Part shown: positions 1 through 8,058 of the stretch, one piece after another | Numbering within the stretch: the first letter of the stretch is position 1 | How the letters are laid out: every line of letters starts with the position of its first letter | NCBI GenBank assembly: GCA_038562555.1 | Contig: JBCFBK010000031.1 | Span: forward strand, 3,849 to 67,848 | DNA length: 64,000 bases | Reading direction: 5' to 3' | Origin: JBCFBK01 sp038562555 | GTDB taxonomy: Bacteria > Bacteroidota > Bacteroidia > Bacteroidales > Prolixibacteraceae | Notes under the pieces: generated by a model | Database searches by the model: none | What the model saw: only the letters and a program-made list of their open reading frames with translations | What the model was told of the DNA's origin: nothing | Program-made: the position numbers and the translations under genes

Positions 1-52
1 TCAGGCTGTAGATCCGTAAAGCCTGTTGCGTCCGTTGCTTCCCCATGTGAGG

Positions 53-163
53 TTATAATTCTACAATCCGAATTAGTTCCGGCTTTGCCCGGGTACGCTG
101 AACAAGGGTTCTGCTGCGGTCCCGGAAATGTTCAGCGACTTCAGCATGTTCTTTGTAGGCCAT
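53..163 (-). CDS. Possible 36-residue ORF, unknown
   Basis: A short ATG-initiated frame on the minus strand would give a charged, Arg/Glu-rich 36-residue peptide starting MAYKEHAEVAEHFRDR. Its composition looks more protein-like than the Cys-rich plus-strand frame opposite. Only 27 bases separate its start from the divergent alpha-glucosidase start, which leaves little room for promoters. It may be the broken start of a gene continuing left of the window. I do not recognise it. Confidence 0.2.
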   Translation of the reverse strand: MAYKEHAEVAEHFRDRSRTLVQRTRAKPELIRIVEL

Positions 164-190
164 TAGTCATTCGATATTACGGCGTTTGAA

Positions 191-1840
191 ATGGAAACAA
201 GGAATAATTTCGTTTGGTGGCACAAAGGGATCTTTTATCAGATTTATCCGCGGTCGTTTCAGGACAGCAACGGAGATGGCGTCGGCGATTTGCCGGGCAT
301 TTTGAAGCGGATCGATTATTTACAGTGGCTGGGAGTTGACGCCGTTTGGGTATCGCCGGTTTATCCCTCGCCGATGGCAGATTTTGGCTACGATATCTCT
401 GATTATCTTGGCATTCATCCGTTGTTTGGCACGATGGACGACATGGACAGGCTGATTGCCGAAGTACATGCCAGGGGAATGAAGCTGATTCTGGATCTGG
501 TTCCTAACCATACTTCCGACCAGCATCCCTGGTTTATCGAGTCGCGTTCATCGCGCAATAATCCGAAACGCAACTGGTATATCTGGCGTGACGTCCGCAA
601 TGACGGCGGACCCCCAAACAACTGGCTGAGTGCGTTCGGTGGAAGCGGCTGGGAATGGGATGAGAAGACCGGACAGTATTATTATCACGCCTTCCTGAAA
701 GAGCAACCCGATCTGAACTGGAGGAATCCGGGGGTTCAGGAAGCTATGCTGAACGTGATGCGGTACTGGCTCGACAGGGGCGTGGACGGCTTCCGGGTCG
801 ATGTGATGTGGCATATGATCAAGGATGAGCAGTTTCGCGATAATCCGCCCAACCCGGATTACCAGCCGTACATGAATACCTATGAACAGCTTAGACCGGT
901 TTATTCATCCGACCAGCCCGAGGTACACAGCATCATCAAAAAAATGCGGAAGGTACTGGATGAATACGACGAACGGATGATGATCGGCGAGATTTATCTT
1001 CCCGTTACCAACCTCGTGAGATACTACGGCGCAGACAACAAAGGTGCCAACCTGCCATTTAACTTTCAACTGCTTTTCCGGCCGTGGGATGCCCAGGAAA
1101 TTGCTGCAACCATCGATGAATACGAAGGCGCCCTGCCGGCGAACGGCTGGCCCAACTGGGTGCTGGGAAACCACGATAACCCGCGCATTACGAGCAGGAT
1201 CGGAGTAGAGCAGGCAAAAGTAGCCGCCATCATGCTGCTTACGTTAAGAGGCACGCCCACCATCTATTATGGCGAGGAAATCGGCATGCGTGATGTTCCG
1301 ATTCCGCCCGAGGAAATCGTGGATCCGCAGGGCCTTAACATGCCCGGCAAGAACCTGAGCCGCGATCCTTACCGCACACCCATGCAATGGAGCAGTGAGG
1401 AGCATGCGGGCTTTACCGGCGGGAGACCCTGGTTAAGGATTAATAAAGCCTATCCGCGTGAAAACGTTGAAGCGCAGAAAAACGATCCCTATTCCATGCT
1501 TTCACTCTACCGGCGATTAATCGATTTGCGGCGAAGAGAAAGCTCGCTTACCTTCGGCGCTTATTTTCCGGTTTTTGCCGACCGGCAAATGCTGGCTTAC
1601 TGCAGGAGGTTCGATGGGGAATCGGAGTTTCTGATTATCCTGAATTTGACGCACCGCCCGTGTTATTTTAAGACGTCGAAAATCTGCCTGAAGGGTGTGG
1701 TGGAGGTTGCAACGGTGCCCGATATGGAAGGGATGCGGGTTGAAGGAAGTATTAATCTGGGCGGAGACGAAGCAATGATTATCCGGCTTGACAGAAAAAC
1801 GATTAAAAAAGCAAATGAGCCAATCACAAACAGACCGTAA
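191..1840 (+). CDS. GH13 alpha-glucosidase (oligo-1,6-glucosidase / trehalose synthase-like)
   Basis: A 549-residue family GH13 enzyme without a signal peptide, so cytoplasmic. It has the Ca-site-like loop DSNGDGVGD (25-33), region I DLVPNH (102-107), the nucleophile Asp204 in GFRVDV, the acid/base Glu267 in IGEIYL and Asp329 in NHDN, so the active site is complete. The length and the FYQIYPRSFQDSNGDG start match the oligo-1,6-glucosidase/alpha-glucosidase branch. It should release glucose from the non-reducing end of malto- or isomalto-oligosaccharides. Its last codons overlap the following treZ start, which suggests one operon and a role in trimming the short oligosaccharides left by debranching and trehalose formation. 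The exact substrate cannot be read from the sequence. Confidence 0.85.
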   Translation: METRNNFVWWHKGIFYQIYPRSFQDSNGDGVGDLPGILKRIDYLQWLGVDAVWVSPVYPSPMADFGYDISDYLGIHPLFGTMDDMDRLIAEVHARGMKLILDLVPNHTSDQHPWFIESRSSRNNPKRNWYIWRDVRNDGGPPNNWLSAFGGSGWEWDEKTGQYYYHAFLKEQPDLNWRNPGVQEAMLNVMRYWLDRGVDGFRVDVMWHMIKDEQFRDNPPNPDYQPYMNTYEQLRPVYSSDQPEVHSIIKKMRKVLDEYDERMMIGEIYLPVTNLVRYYGADNKGANLPFNFQLLFRPWDAQEIAATIDEYEGALPANGWPNWVLGNHDNPRITSRIGVEQAKVAAIMLLTLRGTPTIYYGEEIGMRDVPIPPEEIVDPQGLNMPGKNLSRDPYRTPMQWSSEEHAGFTGGRPWLRINKAYPRENVEAQKNDPYSMLSLYRRLIDLRRRESSLTFGAYFPVFADRQMLAYCRRFDGESEFLIILNLTHRPCYFKTSKICLKGVVEVATVPDMEGMRVEGSINLGGDEAMIIRLDRKTIKKANEPITNRP

Positions 1841-3676
1841 TGGGAGACGTGAGCACGTTTTTAAGGTATGGGCCCCCAAAAAAAACAGCATGCAGTTGCA
1901 CCTGGTATATCCCAATGAGCAGACGATCGGGATGCAACGGGATGACGACGGATACTTCGTCGTTGACGTAGATGTACCAACGGGTGCCCGATACTATTTT
2001 AAACCCGATGGTGAGGCAGATTATCCTGATCCGGCTTCTCATTTTCAGCCCGAAGGTGTTCACGGACCTTCTGAACTCGTCGACCATCCGGCATTTCAAT
2101 GGCAGGACCAGCGCTGGAAAGGGATCCCTTTTAAAGAGCTGATCCTGTATGAACTCCATGTGGGGACATTTACCGAAGAAGGGACTTTTGAAGCAGTTAT
2201 TCCTTTGCTTGAAGAACTTGCCGAAGTTGGAATAAATGCCCTGGAACTTATGCCGGTGGGACAATTCCCGGGAAACCGCAACTGGGGTTATGATCAAACC
2301 TTTCCGTATGCAGTCCAGAATTCATACGGCGGTCCCGGGGGCCTGAAGAGACTGGTTGATGCCTGCCACCGGACCGGTATCGCTGTATTTCTGGACGTAA
2401 TTTATAATCACCTCGGGCCTGAAGGAAACTATTTTCAGCATTTTGGCCCATATTTCTCCGACAAGTACATCACGCCATGGGGGAGAGCTTTGAACTTTGA
2501 CGGCGAGTGGTCGGAGGGGGTCCGGGAATATTTCGCGGACAATGCCCTGCACTGGTTTGAACATTATCACATCGACGGGCTCCGGTGCGACGCTGTTCAT
2601 GCGGTATTCGACTCGGGCGCTGTAAATTTTTGGGAGCTGACCACCGGGAAAGTCAACGCGCTGCAACAAAAGCTTGGCCGCCCGTTATACCTGATTGCCG
2701 AAAGTGATCTGAACAACCCAAAAGTGATTAACAGTCCCGAAACGGGTGGCTATGGATTTACGGCCCAGTGGCTCGACGATTTTCACCATGCCCTCTACGT
2801 TTTGCTTGACAAGAACGGNNNNNNNNNNGAAAGAATTATGTCGACTTCGGGCAGGTGGAGCAACTGGCAAAAGCATACACCGACGGCTTTGTTCACAGCG
2901 GTGAATATGTGAAATTTCGTAAACGCAAACACGGAAGATCGTCGGCCGGGATCGACGGCGATAAATTCGTCGCCTTTATTCAGAATCACGACCTGGTAGG
3001 GAACCATCCGTTATCGAAAAGGCTGAGTGCTCTTGTTAATTTTGAACAGGCGCAATTGGCGGCCGCAGCGCTCCTGCTTTCTCCGTATGTTCCGATGCTG
3101 TTTATGGGTGAAGAATACAGTGAAGATAACCCCTTCTGCTATTTTGTAAGTCACTCTGAGGACAAGCTGATCGAAGCCGTCCGCGAAGGCCGGAAAAAAG
3201 AATTTAAAGACTTTCATTGGGACGTCGAGCCGCCCGACCCGCAGGATGAGGATACCTTTTACCGTTCCAAAATACACTGGCACAAACGCACCGGGCGGCA
3301 ATATCGCGCGATGCTGGAATGGCATAAAGCGCTGATCACCCTGCGCAAGACGCACCCTGTTCTGAACAGTTATAAGAAAAATAACGTCCGGGTGTCCGTG
3401 ACCGGGCAATCGGGGTTTACACTTCACCGGCAAACGGATAATGGTCTGCTGCATCTTGTGGCCTTCTTTAACCTTTCGGATGAAACAGTTGCCTTTACAT
3501 TCCCGTACCGGGCTTACCGGTGGGTGAAACTGCTGGACTCGCGCGACGGAAAATGGGTAACAAGGTCCGACAACGACGTAACCGGTATTCATCCCGACAG
3601 TGCCGTTTCGAACGATCGGATCGTTTGCCGTCCGCTAAGCGTTATTCTCTATGAATCTTTACAGGAGGAAAGGTAG
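1815..3676 (+). CDS. treZ: Malto-oligosyltrehalose trehalohydrolase, copy 1 (interrupted by assembly gap)
   Basis: GH13 enzyme that cuts the alpha-1,4 bond next to the terminal trehalose unit made by TreY, releasing free trehalose. It has an N-terminal early-set domain (HVFKVWAPKK...), then the barrel with DGLRCDAVHAVFD (nucleophile Asp), LIAESDLNNP (acid Glu) and FIQNHDLVGNH (third Asp). I chose the ATG at 1815; an in-frame ATG at 1788 lies deeper in the upstream gene. The frame differs on the two sides of the 10-N run at 2819-2828. Aligned to the second treZ in this window, the reading frame resumes at KNYVDFGQVEQLAKA, so the break is an assembly artefact and not a mutation. The stop abuts the convergent glgX stop with no spacer. 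Confidence 0.9.
2819..2828. other. Assembly gap (10 N) inside treZ copy 1
   Basis: Ten unknown bases. The left side reads ...LLDKNG in one frame and the right side reads KNYVDFGQV in another. Restoring the frame needs a number of missing bases equal to 2 modulo 3. Alignment with the intact paralogue (CVTGEQGSYYADYSSV) leaves room for about one extra residue, so the true gap is probably about 2 bases and not 10. Confidence 0.95.
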
Positions 3677-5839
3677 TTAAAGGTCGGGGACAGACGGTTC
3701 GGTAGCGGGGCGCAGTTCGCAAAGCAGTACCAGACTGTTCCCGTAGACGGTATAGGTGCCTGCGGGGAGATCGTCTTGTCCTCCGCCCGAAAAACTATCA
3801 AAAAGTACTTTCCATCGGCCTTGTTCTGTAATGAGGGGAAGGGTGAATTCAACCGATTCCCAGTGACTGTTAACCAGGATCAGCAGCCGGTCGTCGCGGA
3901 TAATTTCCCCACGCTGATTAATTTCATGCATCACCTGCCCGTCAAGGAGGATCGCCATTGCACGGATATGGGCGGTTTGCCACTCTTCATCGGAGAGGTC
4001 GGTTCCGTTTGCATTCAGCCAGCGGATGTCTTTTACCTGTTCTCCGTGGATTTCCCGCCCCTTGAAATACCGGCGGCGGTGCATGATCGGATGCTTCTTC
4101 CGCATGTCGATCAGGGAGCAGACAGTTTCAAAAAGCTGTTGCTGACGTTCGTTCCAGTCCCAGTGCATCCAGGAAATTTCATTGTCCTGGCAATAGGCAT
4201 TGTTGTTACCATGCTGAGTTCTTCCATACTCATCTCCATGGCTGATCATCGGTACCCCCTGGCTAAAGAAAAGCGTTGCCAGGAAGTTTCGTTTCTGACG
4301 TTCGCGCAGTTCGGTGATCCCCGGGTCGTCGGTTTCTCCTTCGGCACCATGATTCCAGCTATGGTTGCTGTTGTCGCCGTCGGTGTTGCCTTCCTGGTTC
4401 GCATCATTGTGTTTGTCATTGTAACTGACCAGGTCGTTCAGGGTGAAACCGTCGTGGGCTGTGATGAAGTTAATGCTCGCATAGGGCTGCCGGCCGTTGT
4501 CCTGATAAAGGTCGCTGCTGCCGCTGAAGCGGTAGGCCAGTTCCGAGAGCTGGCTGTCGTCGCCTTTCCAGAACCGCCTCACGCTGTCCCTGTATTTGCC
4601 GTTCCATTCCGCCCACAGCACGGGAAAATTACCTACCTGATAACCCCCTGCCCCGATATCCCAGGGTTCGGCGATCAGTTTTCGCTGCGAAATGACGGGG
4701 TCCTGATGAATCGTATCCAGGAAGGTAGAAAGTTTTCCGACATCGAAAAGTCCGCGGGCCAGGGCAGAGGCCAGATCGAAACGAAATCCGTCAACATGCA
4801 TTTCGAGCGCCCAGTAGCGTAAGCTGTCCATGACCAGTTGCAACGTTCGTGCATTCAGCATGTTCAGCGTATTGCCCGTGCCTGTGTAATCCATGTAGTA
4901 CTGCCGGTCGTCGTCAACAAGGCGATAGTAGTTCTCATTGTCAATTCCTCTGAAGCTCAGCGTGGGGCCCAGATGGTTCCCTTCGCCGGTATGATTGTAG
5001 ACCACATCCAGGATGACTTCAATGCCGGCCTTGTGAAATTCTTTCACCATTTCCTTGAACTCAAAAACCTGCTGCCCTTCAATTCCGGAAGCGGAATAAT
5101 CGGAGTGGGGAGCAAAAAAGCCGATCGAATTATATCCCCAATAATTTGATAAACCTTTGTCAATTAAGAATTTGCTTTGAATAAAATGATGGACGGGCAT
5201 CAGTTCCACAGCCGTAATGCCCAGTTTTTTTAAATAGCTGATCACCGGCGGAGAACAGAGTCCTTTATAGGTTCCCCGCAATTCTTTGGGCACTTCCGGA
5301 TGGAGGGCTGTAAAACCTTTTACATGCAGTTCGTAGATGATTGTATCGTGCATGGGCGTTCCGGGTCCTTCCACTCCTTCCCAGTCGAACGACTGATCGG
5401 TCACGACCGATTTGGTAATAAAGGGTGCGCTGTCGGTATCGTCTTTTTCAAGATGTTTGTTTTTGGCCTGACTCATCACAGGATATCCGAACATGCTTTC
5501 ATGGATGACCGTTCTGCCCGCTATTGCCCGCGAGTATGGGTCAATGAGCAGTTTGGCGGGGTTGAACCGCTGTCCGTTTTCCGGATTCCATGGGCCATCA
5601 ACCCGGTAACCATATAATTGGCCGGGGCCAATGCCGGGGAGGTAGATGTGCCAAACATAGTCGGTTACTTCGCTGACAGGTATCGTGGTGTATTCTTTTT
5701 CGTTAGCGGCGTTGAAAAGGCAAAGCATGACCTGCGTGGCGGTTTCGCTGAAAAGCGCGAAATTTGTTCCTTTTCCGTCCCAGGTTGCACCCAGCGGGTA
5801 AGGGTAACCTGGCCAGATCGGCCCTGAATATTTTTCCAT
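3677..5839 (-). CDS. glgX: Glycogen debranching enzyme, GlgX/TreX type
   Basis: A 720-residue GH13 isoamylase-type debranching enzyme that hydrolyses alpha-1,6 branch points of glycogen or limit dextrins. It has an N-terminal CBM48-like domain (about 12-105) and a barrel carrying VILDVVYNHT (275-284), nucleophile Asp355 in DGFRFDLASAL, acid Glu391 in LIAEPWDIG and Asp463 in TAHDGFTLNDL. The length is close to archaeal TreX (about 718). Lying between treZ copies and beside treY, it most likely supplies linear maltodextrins to TreY/TreZ. It runs convergent to the first treZ (stops touch at 3676/3677) and divergent from the second treZ. Confidence 0.92.
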   Translation of the reverse strand: MEKYSGPIWPGYPYPLGATWDGKGTNFALFSETATQVMLCLFNAANEKEYTTIPVSEVTDYVWHIYLPGIGPGQLYGYRVDGPWNPENGQRFNPAKLLIDPYSRAIAGRTVIHESMFGYPVMSQAKNKHLEKDDTDSAPFITKSVVTDQSFDWEGVEGPGTPMHDTIIYELHVKGFTALHPEVPKELRGTYKGLCSPPVISYLKKLGITAVELMPVHHFIQSKFLIDKGLSNYWGYNSIGFFAPHSDYSASGIEGQQVFEFKEMVKEFHKAGIEVILDVVYNHTGEGNHLGPTLSFRGIDNENYYRLVDDDRQYYMDYTGTGNTLNMLNARTLQLVMDSLRYWALEMHVDGFRFDLASALARGLFDVGKLSTFLDTIHQDPVISQRKLIAEPWDIGAGGYQVGNFPVLWAEWNGKYRDSVRRFWKGDDSQLSELAYRFSGSSDLYQDNGRQPYASINFITAHDGFTLNDLVSYNDKHNDANQEGNTDGDNSNHSWNHGAEGETDDPGITELRERQKRNFLATLFFSQGVPMISHGDEYGRTQHGNNNAYCQDNEISWMHWDWNERQQQLFETVCSLIDMRKKHPIMHRRRYFKGREIHGEQVKDIRWLNANGTDLSDEEWQTAHIRAMAILLDGQVMHEINQRGEIIRDDRLLILVNSHWESVEFTLPLITEQGRWKVLFDSFSGGGQDDLPAGTYTVYGNSLVLLCELRPATEPSVPDL

Positions 5840-6187
5840 AGCATGTTTTTTTGAATTTTTGTTCTGACTTTATCGTCAAAACCATGCCAGTCTTCTTTTC
5901 ATTCACCACAGCGAAACCCGTATTACCCGAAACCTGATCAACGGGTTGAAATGCAAGGTATTATTCTTTTGGTTTAGCAAATCAGATTGCTGCGGGACAG
6001 GAAAAATAATCCCCGGATGGGGTGAGATTTCCGCAGTTTTTATTGACATAATTGCATTTTACCGAACGAACACCGCCTGGTCTTCACAGCCCATTTATTT
6101 TATAATTAGCGATTTAAAATGAAACCAGGCCTGGGTTTGGCACATTGGGAATAAAGTTTGGTTTCAGCATTTTAAACTCGACCAGTT
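5840..6187. other. Divergent intergenic region, glgX / treZ copy 2
   Basis: 348 bases without a credible gene. It must hold the promoters of glgX (minus) and the second treZ/treY pair (plus). I see A/T-rich stretches, but no confident TAnnTTTG box, palindrome or hairpin. Confidence 0.5.
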
Positions 6188-8038
6188 ATGATATTAAATT
6201 ATGCCTTAGGGGCTAATCTCCAGCAGGAAAAATATTGCGTGTTTTCGGTATGGGCTCCGTTTGCAACAAGTGTAGAGCTGGAGATTGTCACGCAGCACAA
6301 CCGGAGGATCGAAGCAACAAAAATGATGTATGGATACTGGAAAGCCGAAGACGCCAATGTCGGAGCAGGCGACAGATATTTTTACATACTTGATGGCAAG
6401 GGGCGATTACCCGACCCGGCCTCACGCTTTCAGCCCGAGGGGGTACACGGACCCAGCGAAATTATTAATCCCCAAAGTTATACCTGGACCGACAATGACT
6501 GGAAAAGTATACCGCTCGGGAGGATGATCCAGTATGAATTACATACGGGAATTTTTTCCCCTTCCGGAAATTTCGATGGACTTTCAGATAAGCTTCCCTA
6601 TTTGCAGGAATTGGGGGTTAACACCATTGAGTTAATGCCGGTCGCTCAATTCCCCGGTCACCGGAACTGGGGATATGATGGTGTTTTTCCGTTTGCGGTT
6701 CAGAACAGTTACGGTGGTCCCGCAGGCCTCGCGAAGCTCGTTGACGCCTGCCACCGGAACGGGATGGCTGTGATCCTGGATGTGGTTTATAATCATCTTG
6801 GACCTGAAGGCAACTATTTCGAAGACTTTGGGCCTTATTTTTCCGATCGGTATAAGACGCCCTGGGGAAAGGCCGTTAATGTGGATGACCGGTACGCTGA
6901 CGGGATGATCAATTTTATTCTTCAAAACGTCAGATACTGGCTGCGCGATCTCCATCTTGACGGCTTGCGGCTGGATGCGGTGCACGCCATCTATGATTTC
7001 AGCGCTGACCATATCATGAAACAAATCAGTACGGAGGTTCGGAAATTATCAGAGCTTACCGGTCGCAAATATGTCCTGATTGCCGAAAGCAACCTGAACG
7101 ATGTCCGCTATCTTCATCCGGTTGAAAAAGGCGGTTATGGGCTGGATGCCCAGTGGAACGATGATTTCCATCATGCCGTGCATAGTTGCGTTACCGGCGA
7201 ACAAGGCAGTTACTACGCAGACTACAGTTCGGTTGAGGACCTGGCAAAAGCCATCAAAAATACCTTCGTTCTGGATGGCGTATATTCCATATTCCGGAAG
7301 CGCACCTTCGGCAGCCATACCGATGATCTGCATGGCAATCAGTTTGTTATTTTCATTCAGAACCATGATCACACGGGTAACAGGAAGAACGGGGAAAGGC
7401 TCGGACATCTCGTTTCTGCCGACATGCAGAAAGCGGCCTGCGGTATTCTTTTTCTGACACCCAACGTTCCCATGCTTTTTATGGGTGAGGAATTTAATGC
7501 CCGGACACCCTTCCTGTATTTTGTCAGTCATCATGACGGGCAACTGAACATGCAGGTGAGGGAAGGGCGCCAAAAGGAATTTGAAGAGCTGTATGCCGGC
7601 GATTACGATCCCGCTCCGAACCCGGACAGCGAAGACACCTTCCACCGGTCGAAGCTTGACTGGAGTGAGTTGAACCACCCATCGCAGCAGGATATGCTTG
7701 ATTTTTACAAAAGACTTATTTCGCTTAGGAAACTGCATCCGGCATTGATTTCAACCGACCGGCGGAATTGTGCGGTACAGGTCGACGGAACGAACAAGAC
7801 CCTGATCATCCGGCGATGGAAAGGCCAGGATCAGCTTTTGGCTTTTGTCAATCTGAATAACATACCTGTCGAAGTGGAGTATGAGATTCCCCTGCGGTTG
7901 TACCTGCTAATCCATTCCGGGCCGGACACGGAAGGAATGGAGTTCCCCGGGGCGATCGAAGGAAAAGTCAACCTGACAGTTTCAAAGGAGAGCTTGTTGG
8001 TTTACAGTTCCTGGCCGGACCCGTCAGTCGAAGTATAA
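6188..8038 (+). CDS. treZ: Malto-oligosyltrehalose trehalohydrolase, copy 2
   Basis: A complete 616-residue paralogue of the interrupted treZ upstream, catalysing release of trehalose from maltooligosyl trehalose. It has an N-terminal beta-sandwich (CVFSVWAPFA, 17-26), substrate-site motif GHRNWGYDGVFPFAVQNSYG (157-176), nucleophile Asp263 in LDGLRLDAVHAIYD, acid Glu300 in LIAESNLND and Asp394 in IQNHDHTGNR; no key residue is missing. It ends 20 bases before treY, so the two are surely co-transcribed. The two TreZ proteins keep the same motifs but differ throughout, which suggests an old duplication or separate acquisition and not a recent tandem copy. Confidence 0.93.
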   Translation: MILNYALGANLQQEKYCVFSVWAPFATSVELEIVTQHNRRIEATKMMYGYWKAEDANVGAGDRYFYILDGKGRLPDPASRFQPEGVHGPSEIINPQSYTWTDNDWKSIPLGRMIQYELHTGIFSPSGNFDGLSDKLPYLQELGVNTIELMPVAQFPGHRNWGYDGVFPFAVQNSYGGPAGLAKLVDACHRNGMAVILDVVYNHLGPEGNYFEDFGPYFSDRYKTPWGKAVNVDDRYADGMINFILQNVRYWLRDLHLDGLRLDAVHAIYDFSADHIMKQISTEVRKLSELTGRKYVLIAESNLNDVRYLHPVEKGGYGLDAQWNDDFHHAVHSCVTGEQGSYYADYSSVEDLAKAIKNTFVLDGVYSIFRKRTFGSHTDDLHGNQFVIFIQNHDHTGNRKNGERLGHLVSADMQKAACGILFLTPNVPMLFMGEEFNARTPFLYFVSHHDGQLNMQVREGRQKEFEELYAGDYDPAPNPDSEDTFHRSKLDWSELNHPSQQDMLDFYKRLISLRKLHPALISTDRRNCAVQVDGTNKTLIIRRWKGQDQLLAFVNLNNIPVEVEYEIPLRLYLLIHSGPDTEGMEFPGAIEGKVNLTVSKESLLVYSSWPDPSVEV

Positions 8039-8058
8039 AAATTGATAAACCATTTCAT

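Noticed and set aside
1..189. Open plus-strand frame running from the window edge to a stop at 187-189
   Set aside because: The translation is Cys- and Val-rich with no domain character and looks like the shadow of a minus-strand frame.
2819..2828. Frameshift making treZ a pseudogene
   Set aside because: The frame change coincides exactly with an N run and both halves keep all catalytic motifs, so it is an assembly gap.
3776..4822. A 348-codon frame antisense to the debranching enzyme
   Set aside because: It lies wholly opposite conserved GH13 motifs of the real gene and has a hydrophobic, Val/Ile-rich composition typical of an antisense shadow.
6120..6175. Possible TTTG / TAnnTTTG promoter upstream of treZ copy 2
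   Set aside because: The candidate -7 box has a wrong first base and the spacing to the nearest TTTG is only about 13 bases, too short for a Bacteroidota promoter.
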